In this document: piece after piece, positions 1-9,761 of the stretch
How the letters are laid out: every line of letters starts with the position of its first letter
How positions within the stretch are numbered: position 1 is the stretch's first letter
Assembly: GCA_963665045.2 (NCBI GenBank)
Contig: CAXXJQ010000009.1
Coordinates: 248,001-312,000, forward strand
Direction of reading: 5' to 3'
Source of the DNA: JAFGRU01 sp016934985
GTDB taxonomy: Bacteria; Desulfobacterota; Desulfuromonadia; Desulfuromonadales; JAAYDE01
DNA length: 64,000 nt
The notes under the pieces: generated by a model
Databases searched by the model: none
Seen by the model: the letters and a program-made list of their open reading frames with translations, nothing else
What the model was told of the DNA's origin: nothing
Made by a program: the position numbers and the translations under genes

Positions 1-69
1 CTCATTCTGTGGCCTGGCCACAAAATGGTTTAAAGGTTTTCACTGTTGTTTTTTACCTTTTCCCCTTCC

Positions 70-270
70 ACCGCAGCCGTTGAGGGGAGGGACTTTTGAG
101 ATCAAGCCGGGCAGACTGTCTGAGCGATTTTTGCGAGTTTCTGACCGGCCTGAAAAGGCCCTTTCCTCAACGGGTACCCGCAGGGCAAGGTGCCGGGGTG
201 TCCTTTTTCTGCTTACTCTTTTTGGACAAGCAAAAAGAGTAAGGCGTCGTCCGGGGACGCAACCCCGGCT
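70..270 (+). repeat. Dispersed repeat R1, copy A
   Basis: About 200 bases that recur at 6976-7172, 48682-48880 and, rearranged, at 23357-23642. All copies end in a GC-rich block reading GGCGTCGTCCGGGGACGCAA or close to it, preceded by a hairpin whose arms are CTTACTCTTTTTG and CAAAAAGAGTAAG. The short open frames inside it occur only because the repeat is conserved and are not taken as genes. It follows the last visible injection-system gene, so the hairpin might end that transcript. Confidence 0.75.
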
Positions 271-335
271 CCCGAACCTGCGCAAACAGGCATAATCTCC
301 CCTGCCGTGCCCCTCTCTCTCACTGAACAGACCTA

Positions 336-3143
336 CTACAACACCAGCTTTTCCGTCGTAATGCTCAAAGCCGTCGACTTATCCTCCAGATAAATGACCT
401 GATCCGCCGCCGGCCGCAACCCGCGAATACTGCCATCGCCACCATAATCAACATGGCGCACGGCAATAGCCTTACCCTCTTCGTCCTGAAGCGTCTCCGG
501 CCTGATCACGGAAACGGAGTTCTCGACCCCTTCCACCTCTTCCACGACACGGGCAAGCTCGCTGCGGAACATGGGCCTGCCAAGCTTCCTGTTCTTCAAA
601 GCGAAGGCTTGAACCAGAGCGGCCCGAACCCCTGTTTTTCACTGCATCGGCATCGTAAGAGGATGTATCGATTCTCAAGGTGATATCCAAAATCAGCCGC
701 ACCGGTACGAAATCGCAGAGACACAGCTCCACCCCCGGCAGCAGGTGGGAGCGCAGGTAACTTCCCAGGGTTTCCGCGAGACCGTCCATGGTGCCGCCAC
801 CCGCCGGAACCACCACCACCTTGACGCTTTCATGACGGTTGAACCCAGTGGGCCGGGCAAAAGCCCGGGCTTCCCAGACACTGCTGTGGCGCGTGGCCAG
901 ATGGCTGATATCGGAAAGGGACACCGCCCGTTCCAGACAGAGAATATTGCCGGGAGCGTTCTCCCCGCATCGACTCCACCCCTTCGACATCGTTGCCAGC
1001 CGCTGCTGGCGAGAGGCTGTCCAACGCCCTCAACCAGGACATGGGGTTTGACCAGTTTGGTGAGGCTTTTCATCACCAGGTTGCCCACAAGACCGGTGCC
1101 CTGGCGATAGACCACCCTGACATTGTTGCTGCCCACTCGGCAAACGGCGGGCGTTGCGGCCGTCGCCGAATAGAATAGTGGAATAGCCCTCTTCGCTCAG
1201 GCGCACTGCATAATGGGCGTCGGCCGGTCCGGAGCCATCGAGGGAATCGACCTGCTGCCAGATTCGCTCCCCGACCTGCACCTCCAGATCCGCCCGCACC
1301 CCGGCGGAAAATGCTGCGTCCTCCAGATGGGAGACTTCCTTTACGGCCAGCACGAAAGACTGTCCGGAAAGGCCGGAATTGCCGCTCCCCAGGACCTTGG
1401 CCGGTTTGCTTTCGCCGTGACCCGCCTTGACGACATTGGCGCGGACGATGGTATTGCCGAAGGTGAAGCCCTTGGCGACAGGCGGCAGGGAAGCCAGGGT
1501 CAAGCTGCCGCTGGCTTTATCGACACTGCGGGATAGTGGTTTTGTAGCCTTCCGCCAGAACGTCGTCCCGTTCTAGAATCACGGTCCGCCCGGCGGCCAG
1601 AAGCGCGGGAAAATGAGGCTGCCGTCACAAGAGGACTCAGGGTTGCACTTAGCGGCGTCGCATTGATGCTGCTCCCCTGCGGTTTCAGTCTCTCGCCAAA
1701 AGGACCGTAAAGACGCTCCAGAGAGCCAGAAGGGCTCCCCTCAAGGATGAGAGCAAAACAACTCTCCTGCTTGTGAATCTCTTTGATACGCACCGCCTCG
1801 CGTGCGCCGCTCCTGACCTCGGCCACCAGCCATTGACCGCTGGCAAGGCCTTCAGGGCTGCCGGGGAAAACATAAGAGCCGGCAGCAACCCCTTCTGCTG
1901 CTTTACCGACCGGCTTGGACCCGGTCCAAACGACAAAAATTTTCTGCAGTTTGCTTCCGCTTAATTTCCAGTAAACGCTTTCAAAATCGTCGTCTGCCGC
2001 CGATGAATATTTCTTGAATTTGCCGCCCTTTCCGGTCAGGGTTTCTTTTTTGCCGCTAACCTTCTTCCCGCTAATACCGGAAACCGCCTGATAGCTGTCG
2101 GGGAAACGGATGTCACCGGAGCTGTCCGCCTCAACGGCAAAAGCCCGGTACAGGTCCGTCTGAGCATCCGGGAGGGCGTTTCCTTCCAAACGCAGGGCAT
2201 GGAGATCGGTCTCGGCGACGGTATCGAAATACCAGCCGTTTTTCTGCCAGGCCACCAGGTCTCCCTGTCTCAGACCGTGAGGCTCGCCGAACTGCAAGGT
2301 ATCCGTGCCATTGAGGCGCGGCTTGAGGACCTTTTTCCCTCCGACCTCGAGCAGGATCTCGCCAAGTTTCCAGTTCTGCCAGGAACTGCCGCTCTCCAGA
2401 GCCTCCAAGGTCAGGATACCGTCCTTGTCGCGGCTCTTGACCTTCATGGCGACAGCCCCAGTCCCCGAGGCCTGGCGTAAAACCGCCAGGTCGCCGGCGG
2501 AGATGTTCTGTTTTTCCCCGGCCATCCACAGAGATGTGCCGGAGGATGCGGAAAGGGATGCCGGCGAGTGATTCCAGCCCAGGATGCGCAGGGCGTTGAG
2601 TTCGGCATCGATCTCGATATCCTCCAGGGTCTCGAATACAACCGGAGTCGCCCCGTCCTGGGGGCTGTTCTTGACCTGCAGGCCTTTCTCCACCGTCCCC
2701 TTCCGCCCTTTTTTGGCGTGGAGAGCCAGACAGGTGGATGCCGACGCAGGCGGCGAAGGTTGATAATCGAGCATCTGCACCAGACGGCGCACATGCTCCC
2801 ACTGGCTTGCGGTGCCAAGATAGGATTCGTTGGCATAGACGTCGAGATGCTCGGTCAGCACATGGGTCGAACGAGCCAGGGTACGGGCCAGTTCAAGGCC
2901 AAGATCGCGGGAGTCGCCATGGTACTGTTCCAGCAGCAGATCGTTCTCGCTTTGCGCGGCCCCTGCCACGGGCCGGATGGAATCCAAAGCCTCCCAGCGC
3001 AGCTTGCCACTGTCGCCATCGGTGAAACGCCCGACCAGCAATCGGCGGATTTTTTCGAAAAAGGTGACTGCGTTGCCGTCGACATAACGGAAACGGTTGA
3101 GGCCGGAACGGTTCCAGCGGGTCAGGTCCCTGTCGTCACTCAT
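336..3143 (-). CDS. Baseplate J-like wedge protein 2, frameshifted as given
   Basis: Large baseplate assembly protein (gpJ/gp6-like, the Afp12 position) that would form the outer wedge of the contractile injection system. It starts at 3143 in an ATGA overlap with the preceding J gene and ends with the stop at 336. The product is scattered over several frames. Continuity is restored by removing one base at each of six short runs: AAAA 1610-1613, GGG 1530-1532, CCC 1132-1134, CC about 1000, CCCC 963-966 and TTTTT 635-639. With six bases removed the length is exactly divisible by three and gives 933 residues. Recognisable stretches include LFGDGRN near the middle and the ordinary gpJ C-terminal part (ELARVVEEVEGVENSVSVI). 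All shifts have the same sign, which favours sequencing over-calls, but true decay cannot be excluded. The family call is from sequence pattern. Confidence 0.75.
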
Positions 3144-4328
3144 CCCTTTTTGCCTCCATGGATTCTGAGAGTGAAAAAGCCGCGCTCCGGCCGGCTGCGG
3201 TCGTTTTCGCAAATGGCGTACTCCAGCCCGGGAAGAATGATGCGGCCGCTGTCCGCCTGATTGACATAGCGCCGCCCCGCCCGTTTGAAGCGGTTGAGAC
3301 AGACCGCCTCGACCCCCGTCCAACCCCATGAGGCTCTGGAATATGTCGCTGGCATGGACATCCTCCCCGAACCTGAGGCGGCCGGGACGGAAGAAGCCTT
3401 CAGCACCCTGTCCGAGGGCCATTTCCACGGCCTGGCGGATTTCCGAATGGTAGTAGTTGTCGGCAATGCGCAGGGACAGGGCGAGAATGATCCCGGCACG
3501 TTCGGCATCCCTCAGCAAGACCTCCTGCCCGGCCATGCGCCAGGCATCGACCAAAGGCCTCAAAACCGCCCGCAGGGGCGGGTCTTCTTCCCAGACCGGC
3601 AGGCTCAACCCCCACTTTTTGTGAAAACTGTCGATATCTCTCTTCAGATCGACCCGGCCTTCCCCCAGCGAATCTTCGAGAGCAGCGTTGCCGCAAAGAA
3701 CCACGGCCGTCTCGATGGCTGTCCACGAGCCGCTCCAGCGGCTTTTGGCATGGGCACGGAGAACCAGGGGATGCTGCTGAAGTTGGTCGGCATAGTCCGA
3801 CTCCGTCACCATGCGGCGCTGAGTGCGGATCTCGCGCGGTCCCGTGCGGCGTGCCTCTTCCATATCCCGGGGACGGGAGAGCCAGTACTGATCGAAACGT
3901 TCAGCATCACTGCGGGTCTCGGCTCCATCGGCCGGCTGATCAAAAGGCGGCTGGTTGGCAGCTTTGGCCAGAGCCAGGGCGTCGTAGCCGATAAGCTTGA
4001 GAAGGCGGCGCACCGACTCGGGGCGCCGGGCGGTCTCCAGGAACACTTCATGGAAACTGCGGTCGAGCATGTCGGAAAGCTGGTCCAGAACGGCGGCAAA
4101 GGCCTCCACCAGAACCATTTCGAGATCAGCGGCCGTCCAGCGCGAACGCTCGGGAAAACGGGCCGCCAGCTCTTCGAGCATGAACTGGCGAAAGCCCGCA
4201 TAGTCCCGCACCAGCCAATCGAAATCGTCTCCCGGCTCGGGAAGCTGTCCCGGCATGTCTGCGATACGGCGCCCGCAGTCAGGGCACTGCCCCTTGAAAA
4301 TCAGCTTCGCTTCAGGATTGTTGGCCAT
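3140..4328 (-). CDS. Baseplate J-like wedge protein 1, one frameshift as given
   Basis: First of two baseplate J-like proteins of the injection system (the Afp11 position). The N-terminus has a CPDC pair near residue 15 and then the WLVRDYAGFRQFMLEEL and EVFLETARRPESVRRLLKLIGY stretches typical of eCIS baseplate J proteins. The reading frame as given runs on into the next gene. Removing one C from CCCCC at 3313-3317 restores a 395-residue product ending GFFTLRIHGGKKG at 3140, where its TGA overlaps the ATG of the second J gene. The two genes are therefore separate and translationally coupled, not a natural fusion. The ATG at 4328 lies just after gp25. Confidence 0.8.
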
Positions 4329-4331
4329 CCG

Positions 4332-4724
4332 TCATGCTCCCGATTCGATGAAAAATTCTTCCTGCTGCAACTGACCGACAGCAGCTAATTGATAACTGAT
4401 GAGAATGCGCAACAGCCCCTTGTCCGGCTCGCCATCCACCTGGACCTCCAGGGTTTTGGGATCGACCTCCCCGGCCAGGACATCGGTCAAGGTGGCCAGC
4501 AGACGCCGCCTGGTCACCTCCCAGAGTGATGTGGCGTTGGGCTCGAAAACCAGAGCCCGGACGCCGGCCCCGAATTCCGGCCGGAACACCCGCTCATAAG
4601 GATCGGTGAACAGAACCTGTTCGATCTGCTGTCGAATGTGGTCGGCACGGCCGCTGAGGGCGGGACCGCCTTTTTCAACCCGAAAAGGAAAAGCCAGGTA
4701 TGGGGGATCATTAACGTGCTGCAT
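4332..4724 (-). CDS. gp25-like baseplate wedge protein
   Basis: Small baseplate protein of the GPW/gp25 family, which links hub and wedges in contractile tails and has lysozyme-like fold ancestry without activity. The diagnostic segment is QQIEQVLFTDPYERVFRPEFG followed by ALVFEPN and LWEVTRRRL. The start is placed at ATG 4724 because GGGAG sits eight bases upstream; a longer frame from a GTG at 4754 has no good ribosome site. The product is 130 residues, usual for the family. It ends three bases before the first J gene. Confidence 0.9.
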   Translation of the reverse strand: MQHVNDPPYLAFPFRVEKGGPALSGRADHIRQQIEQVLFTDPYERVFRPEFGAGVRALVFEPNATSLWEVTRRRLLATLTDVLAGEVDPKTLEVQVDGEPDKGLLRILISYQLAAVGQLQQEEFFIESGA

Positions 4725-4777
4725 CCGTATCTCCCGAAAGTTTTTATTGTCCACTTAACGGCTCAATAAATCCGCAC

Positions 4778-4862
4778 CGCCCGTGGGAAGGGTATCTGGC
4801 GCCCGGATGGCGGCAGCTAAGTCATGCGGCCCCTGGAATGAGCCCTGCTGGGCCGCTGAAAA
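4778..4862 (+). repeat. Dispersed repeat R2, copy in injection-system operon
   Basis: Short element with the core GCCCGGATGGCGGCAGCTAA, matching 56779-56880 closely and partly 34005-34060, 44216-44262 and 23299-23332. It fills the gap between the gp25 and gpV genes, so it is transcribed with the operon. Confidence 0.65.
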
Positions 4863-4876
4863 AACATCTTTGGCCC

Positions 4877-5695
4877 CTAACTACTCGTCACCTTCGTCGA
4901 CAACGCGCTCATCTCCCCCTGGGGGATGGGCGGGCCGCTCGGCCCGACCCCGGTTGGGTGAATGTGGGTGGCAAACAGGGTCAGAAAAGAAGTCCCCTTG
5001 ATGAGCGGCTCACCGCCGGGGCCGCCAAGGGAGACCATATCCCCTTCAACCGAGATCAGGGTCCCCTTGACCGTAATTCCGCCAGCCGCCATTTCCACCT
5101 TGTTGCCGTTACTGTCCTCAAGGACCGTTCCGGACGCATCCATTGTCAAGGTATTGCCGTTGCTGTCCTCCACCACCGTTTTGCCGGTGGAAGCATCCAG
5201 CGTCAGGGAACTGCCGGCGGCATCGGTCAGCATTATAGTACCGTTCTCGTCGATCAGGATTTCAGCTCCCTGGGGATGGACCAGGCGGATTTTCTCACTC
5301 CCCTCCGCGTCATCGAAGCGCAGGGTATGCCCCGAGGGGGTTTTCAGCACCCGCGTGGTCGGCTCGTCAGACTCGGCAGCCTCTGCGGGAATGTCATCCC
5401 CCGACTGCCAGAAGGTGCCGGTCCAGATCGGCCTTGAAATGTCCCCTTCCTCAAATTCTACCCACACCTGGGCACCGACTTCCGGAATCAGAAACGTCCC
5501 CTGGTCCGCCACCCCGCCGAAAGGAAGACAGGGAAGCGCCCAGTCGCACTCCTGTTCACCGAGAACCGAGGGAACCCGAACCCGCAGCCTTCCCTTTTTA
5601 AGCGGGTCAACATTGTCGGTGACAATGCCGCGAAACTTGCCGTAGCGTCTCTCGGTCACCAATCTTGTCAGCCGCGCCAGAAGATCATCATCCAT
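4877..5695 (-). CDS. gpV/VgrG-like spike protein
   Basis: Spike protein at the tip of the injection tube (Afp8-like, phage gpV/gp5 family). Residues about 15-95 form the OB-fold domain, with KFRGIVTDNVDPLKKGRLRV and the VPEVGAQVWVEFEEGD-like stretch. After residue 120 come short beta-strand repeats with DSNGN units that should form a triple-stranded beta-helix. The C-terminus THIHPTGVGPSGPPIP is the usual ending of eCIS spike proteins. The product is 272 residues. No separate PAAR tip gene is seen, so tip capping is unexplained in this window. It sits between the gpD-like hub gene and gp25. Confidence 0.88.
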   Translation of the reverse strand: MDDDLLARLTRLVTERRYGKFRGIVTDNVDPLKKGRLRVRVPSVLGEQECDWALPCLPFGGVADQGTFLIPEVGAQVWVEFEEGDISRPIWTGTFWQSGDDIPAEAAESDEPTTRVLKTPSGHTLRFDDAEGSEKIRLVHPQGAEILIDENGTIMLTDAAGSSLTLDASTGKTVVEDSNGNTLTMDASGTVLEDSNGNKVEMAAGGITVKGTLISVEGDMVSLGGPGGEPLIKGTSFLTLFATHIHPTGVGPSGPPIPQGEMSALSTKVTSS

Positions 5696-5769
5696 AAGCG
5701 TCCTTAATTTTTAATCAATACACTTTACCTTTAACAATGGAATGGGTACCCCCATTTCATCCTTCTCCC

Positions 5770-6855
5770 CTACCCTATAGCGTTGCGCAGCAGGCGAAAC
5801 GCCTGACGGTAACCGTCGGCATCAAAGGTATGGGTCACGGAGTCCACGTAATAAGTTCCCGAGTAGGTCTCGCCGATGCCCTCCACCCCGACGGTCTGGT
5901 GGGTGAGCAGAACGTGGCCGTAAATAACCCCGTCCAGTTGCCCCGTGGCCCTGATCTTCCAGGCATTCTCGTTGGCCCGTGCCTGAGCCCGGGCCCGGGC
6001 TTCTTCCAGGGTAGCCCCGGTCGGCTGCTCCATGCGCCAGACAAAGGGTGTGAGCCCCGAACTTTCGCTGCCGGCACTGCCTTCCCCCAATAACGGGAGA
6101 GTGGGCACCACTTCGCTATCCTCCAACGCCTCGCCGCTTTCGGCCGCCCGCGTCACCCTGATGCGGTCGGGGCGGTGGCCGTCATGCTGAATAGAGATGT
6201 TGAGACAGCTGGTTTCGGCCCCGCCATAAACGTAAATGGTCGGCTGGGAATCGCCGTCCAGTTCCGGGGGATGAAAGTGCAGCGTCCCCTCGCGGACAAA
6301 CAGTTCAAATCCGTTGGCCTCGGCCCGGTCCCGCAAAAAGCGGATGGGAGTCGCGTCCTGATGAAGGTTGCGGTTGGTCAGGCCCGCTTCCACCTGGGCG
6401 TCAAAACCGTTATCCGAGGCGACACGGGAAGCCAGATCACCGTCGCTCTGCGGTGTGTCCTCCTCGGACAGAAGGCTGCGCACATGTTCGCGGTCGAGGA
6501 GAATGGATTCATCCTGCCCGACCACCCTGACCGTCGCCTCGCCCATTTCCGGGGGACAGTCGAGATTGATTTCGCGGATATAGCCGCGCATGACCTCATC
6601 AGTACGGTCACCAAACACAGCCTCGATGACGATCGGCTTCCACGGCACCAGCAGTCCGCTGTCCTGCACCCGCCAGTGTTCACCTTCCTCACGGAAGGTT
6701 TCGAACTCAAGGGTGCAGACCGCCGCCCCCTGGCGGTCCATCTCCACCTCGACTGAACGGAGGTGGGGATAGAGCTCCTTCAGTTCGGCGCCATCGACTC
6801 GGACGATGCATTCACCCGGTTCTCGGATCGCTGTCTGTGCGGCCAGTACCACCAT
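5770..6855 (-). CDS. gpD-like hub protein (phage late control D family)
   Basis: Hub protein that forms the platform under the spike, related to phage late-control gene D and the N-terminal half of VgrG. The product is 361 residues. Visible family features are RVDGAELKELYPHLRSVEVEMDRQGAAVCTLEF at the N-terminus, a GYIREINLD strand, the LLSEEDTPQSD region and IRFLRDRAEANGFELFVREGTLHFHPPE. In many systems hub and spike are one VgrG polypeptide; here gpD and gpV are separate adjacent genes, as in eCIS and phage P2. Upstream lies a 378-base gap holding repeat R1. Confidence 0.88.
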   Translation of the reverse strand: MVVLAAQTAIREPGECIVRVDGAELKELYPHLRSVEVEMDRQGAAVCTLEFETFREEGEHWRVQDSGLLVPWKPIVIEAVFGDRTDEVMRGYIREINLDCPPEMGEATVRVVGQDESILLDREHVRSLLSEEDTPQSDGDLASRVASDNGFDAQVEAGLTNRNLHQDATPIRFLRDRAEANGFELFVREGTLHFHPPELDGDSQPTIYVYGGAETSCLNISIQHDGHRPDRIRVTRAAESGEALEDSEVVPTLPLLGEGSAGSESSGLTPFVWRMEQPTGATLEEARARAQARANENAWKIRATGQLDGVIYGHVLLTHQTVGVEGIGETYSGTYYVDSVTHTFDADGYRQAFRLLRNAIG

Positions 6856-6975
6856 ATTCGAAAAATCTTCCTTTCAATTCCCCGTGACGATAAATGCCTC
6901 GTCCCACCCATGCCAAGGATCGCGCCACCTGGGTTTTAAGTTTTAAGTTTTAGGTGTTAAGTGTTATGCCCCTTG

Positions 6976-7172
6976 TACCGCAGCCGGAGCGGAAGAGAGG
7001 TTTTGAGAAAAGGCGGGCAGACTGTCTGAGCGAAGCGAGTTTCTGACCGTCCTCAAAAGGCCCTCCCCTCAACGGGAACCCGAAGGGCAATATGCCTGGG
7101 GCGCCCTTTTTCTGCTTACTCTTGTTCGGGCGAGCAAAAAGAGTAGGGCGTCGTTCGGGGGCGCAACCCCAG
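6976..7172 (+). repeat. Dispersed repeat R1, copy B, inside the injection-system operon
   Basis: Second R1 copy, filling most of the 6856-7233 gap between the LysM gene and the gpD-like gene. It keeps the hairpin arms CTTACTCTT and AAGAGTAGGGCGTCGTTC and the terminal GCGCAACCCC. Its position means the operon transcript must pass through the hairpin, or that transcription restarts after it. No separate promoter is evident. Confidence 0.75.
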
Positions 7173-7233
7173 TGCTGTAAATTATTTTTTTTCGCAGCAA
7201 CCCTACCATGGTTACCCAAGGCCAACCCCCAAT

Positions 7234-7533
7234 TCAATCATTGGCCCTGGGAATCAGAATCACCTTCCCCGCCATGCCATCCAAGCTTCCCCCCTCGATC
7301 TCGCCACCGAACATGATTTCGGGATTGGCATCAAGTATCCGCCACCATTTATGCACATCGCTGTAATAATGAAGCGCCAGAAGATCGAGGCGCTCCCCCT
7401 CCTTGACCACATGCTCCAGAATCCCGGCCGTCGCGGGGATTTCCCGCGCGCGGGCACCCTGGAAAAAGAATTTCCGCACAGGATCGGCCTTGAACTCCTT
7501 GACCTTTTCGTAGCGCGAACCTTTTCTGATCAT
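7234..7533 (-). CDS. LysM-domain baseplate protein
   Basis: A 99-residue protein with one LysM domain (HVVKEGERLDLLALHYYSDVHKWWRILDANPEI, about residues 40-75). It corresponds to the small LysM tail proteins (phage gp53/gpX-like, Afp7 region) that join tube and baseplate hub in contractile systems. There is no signal peptide, so it is a structural tail part, not a secreted wall hydrolase. It follows the CIS_tube gene with a gap of four bases. Confidence 0.85.
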   Translation of the reverse strand: MIRKGSRYEKVKEFKADPVRKFFFQGARAREIPATAGILEHVVKEGERLDLLALHYYSDVHKWWRILDANPEIMFGGEIEGGSLDGMAGKVILIPRAND

Positions 7534-7537
7534 GGTC

Positions 7538-8218
7538 TCACCTTCTTTCCGAGCTGCCTCGGCGGGGCAAGTTGCTGACGAACTCCTCGGCCGAGGCGAA
7601 CTGACGCTGAACCTCGTTGCGGTAAAACGGGTTGTCGCTTTCGATCACCTGCAACGTCAGGGTTGCCTCGGCCCGGTAGGGCGCCAGATTCGGCATCCAG
7701 GCTTTGATCTCAATCCGGGCCTGGGTCATAAAGACCGGCAGGACCTGCTGCCCCCAGCGGAACAGAAGCACCGAAGGGTACTGCTGCCGGGAGATGGCCC
7801 GGCTGCTGCCGTGGCCCAGGGCAGCCAGGGTCCGAACCCCCTGCTGACCCTGAATCTTCGGCTCGATCATACTGCGCAGGATGTCGAGTTCGGGCTGAAT
7901 CCCCTTTTCCTGCACCTTGGCATCACCGCTGTTGAGACGGTCGGTGGCATCGAGGAGGATAGTCAGGGAAAGGCTTTCGGGATTGACCTGAACCCCCTGG
8001 GCGACCCGATGGACCTCAGCTTCCCCGGAAAAGTCGTAGCCGCCGCGGCTACCGGGCGATTTGCGCGTTTTCACCGTGACGCTGCGGTTGCGGGTCATGG
8101 TCGAGGGGTTGAACTCGAACTGCAGCTCCAGCGGCCTTTCCACATTGGCAAACTCGATAAGGGCGCCACGCTGATAATTGAGGCCGGAGCGGCCTCCGCC
8201 GGCAATATTGGGACTCAT
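7538..8218 (-). CDS. CIS_tube family protein (Afp7-like)
   Basis: A 226-residue protein of the contractile injection system tube/baseplate family, usually the gene that carries or precedes the LysM module. Typical features are LELQFEFNPSTMTRNRSV near residue 30, then DATDRLNSGD, and LRSMIEPK in the middle, and a C-terminal part on the WMPNLAPYRAEATLTLQVIE pattern. In Afp-type clusters this unit connects the tube to the hub. Its start overlaps the stop of the 77-residue gene by four bases. Confidence 0.85.
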   Translation of the reverse strand: MSPNIAGGGRSGLNYQRGALIEFANVERPLELQFEFNPSTMTRNRSVTVKTRKSPGSRGGYDFSGEAEVHRVAQGVQVNPESLSLTILLDATDRLNSGDAKVQEKGIQPELDILRSMIEPKIQGQQGVRTLAALGHGSSRAISRQQYPSVLLFRWGQQVLPVFMTQARIEIKAWMPNLAPYRAEATLTLQVIESDNPFYRNEVQRQFASAEEFVSNLPRRGSSERR

Positions 8219-8448
8219 GAGCGGCCTCCTATCTCAGTAGCCACGGACTGGGCGATTGCCCTGGCCACCTCACGGCTGCCGGCATCGGCCCGCACTCGAA
8301 CCGGCGGCACCTCCAGCACATCGAGGGTCCGGCTTTCAGTAAAACGAAAATGCCCCAGCTCTTCCGCCAGAAAGCGGGCGATGGTTCCGGCGTCGTCCTT
8401 AAATTCCACAGGCAAATAGAGCCTCATATGTTCAATGGATATCGTCAT
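8215..8448 (-). CDS. Small injection-system protein of unknown function
   Basis: A 77-residue product, MTISIEHMRLYLPVEFK onward. The start is placed at ATG 8448, which overlaps the stop of the AAA+ gene (8445-8447); the gene ends in a four-base overlap with the CIS_tube gene. A longer frame in the same phase would run 28 codons into the ATPase gene and is not used. Tight coupling on both sides indicates a real part of the system. The sequence shows a beta-alpha pattern with no motif I can assign. It could be an assembly factor or a minor baseplate subunit. Confidence 0.75.
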   Translation of the reverse strand: MTISIEHMRLYLPVEFKDDAGTIARFLAEELGHFRFTESRTLDVLEVPPVRVRADAGSREVARAIAQSVATEIGGRS

Positions 8449-9761
8449 CCTTCTTCCCCGACCAGAAAAGGTTCCAGCTTGCCGAGACTGGAGGGTTTCA
8501 TGTCGCGCCCCTCCTTGCCGAACTCCTGCCACACCGCCCTGGCGATGTGATGGAGGCCAATGGGGCGTTCTCCCCCGGCCGCCAGAAAAGCGGCATGAAG
8601 GGCGGCGTTTTTGATCTGTCCACCGGTCAGGCTGACCGCTTCCCCCAGCCGGATGCCGGCGACATCTTTCTCCCTGGGCGCCCGCGGTGGCAGATGCAGG
8701 TCCCAGAGCCGCGCCCGGGCATGACTGTCGGGGCGCGGGAACTCCACCACCAACTGAAAACGCCGGGCAAAAGCAGGATCGAGATAGCGGCGCAGGTTGC
8801 TGGTCAGGATGCAGGGGCCGTCGTGACGTTCAATACGGCTCAGAAGGTAGCTGACCTCCATGTTGGCGTAACGATCGCGGGCATCCCTGACCTCACCGCG
8901 CTTGCCGAAGAGGCTGTCCGCCTCGTCGAAAAGCAGGATCATCTCCTGGCCATGGGCGGCACTGAACAGGGCGTTGAGATTCTTCTCCGTCTCACCGATA
9001 TATTTGCTGACGAGACGGCCGAGATCGATACTGAACAGGGGAAGATCGAGAGCCCTGGCCATGACTTCGGCGGCAAAGGTTTTGCCGGTTCCCGAAGGTC
9101 CGGCAAACAGGGCCACCGGGCCGCCCCTGATTCGTCCCCCCCATTCCTCCTCAACCTTCTTGCGGCAGGTAATCCAGAGCATGAACTCACGCAACTGCTG
9201 TTTGCAGGCAACCGGCAGCACCAGTTCGTCCCAACTTCCCGTTGGAAAAATCGGCACCGACCCCGGCGGCGGATCGACCGGGTTGACCCAGCCCAGAAGT
9301 TCTTTCTTAGCCCTCGGCAGGGGCCGGATAGGTACAAACAGGTTGCCGTCGCAGGTTTCCACCAGGCCTGAATGATACAAAGGCGCACTGCGTCCGAGAC
9401 GGGCCTGGAACAAGCCGGCTTCTTCAGTGCCGAGAAAAAGGAGTTCGCGAATCAGGGCCGCGCAGGGGTAGGTCGAAGCCTCCCCCGGCTGCAGCTCGCG
9501 AAATTTCCAGGCCACTTTGGGCTCCGCCTCCGGAGCAAGGATACAGGCCAGGATATCCTGATCAAGGCGGGAAAGCTGATAGCGCTCCGCGACTTCGCTC
9601 CAGGGTGCCTGGTCCCGCAGGGCAAAGACCTTTTTCTGGCTCTCTTCCAGATCTTTTTTCAATTCGGGCGGCACCTGTTCCCCCCGCCGTACGGTCGCCA
9701 GGCAGGTTCCCAGCAGATCGATGCGCTGCCATTCAGGCCACATGGATGCAAAAGTCATCAT
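8445..9761 (-). CDS. AAA+ ATPase of contractile injection system (Afp15-like)
   Basis: ATPase that marks eCIS clusters and is absent from phage tails; it is thought to act in particle assembly. The protein has 438 residues. Residues 1-190 are an N-terminal region with a winged-helix look (WSEVAERYQLSRLDQDILA). The AAA core follows with Walker A GPSGTGKT at 221-228, Walker B LLFDEAD at 276-282, the DARDRYANMEVSYLLSRIE stretch and the LTSNLR and FARRF sensor/arginine positions. It is distinct from ClpV of type VI secretion, which has two AAA domains. It overlaps the DUF4255 gene upstream by four bases. Confidence 0.9.
   Translation of the reverse strand: MMTFASMWPEWQRIDLLGTCLATVRRGEQVPPELKKDLEESQKKVFALRDQAPWSEVAERYQLSRLDQDILACILAPEAEPKVAWKFRELQPGEASTYPCAALIRELLFLGTEEAGLFQARLGRSAPLYHSGLVETCDGNLFVPIRPLPRAKKELLGWVNPVDPPPGSVPIFPTGSWDELVLPVACKQQLREFMLWITCRKKVEEEWGGRIRGGPVALFAGPSGTGKTFAAEVMARALDLPLFSIDLGRLVSKYIGETEKNLNALFSAAHGQEMILLFDEADSLFGKRGEVRDARDRYANMEVSYLLSRIERHDGPCILTSNLRRYLDPAFARRFQLVVEFPRPDSHARARLWDLHLPPRAPREKDVAGIRLGEAVSLTGGQIKNAALHAAFLAAGGERPIGLHHIARAVWQEFGKEGRDMKPSSLGKLEPFLVGEEG

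Noticed and set aside
1500..4328. A single 942-residue J protein
   Set aside because: It is an artefact of one extra C at 3313-3317 that joins two genes; the true stop at 3140 overlaps the ATG at 3143.
3285..4388. 367-codon plus-strand frame opposite the first J gene
   Set aside because: Antisense to the J protein, no start signal and no family resemblance.
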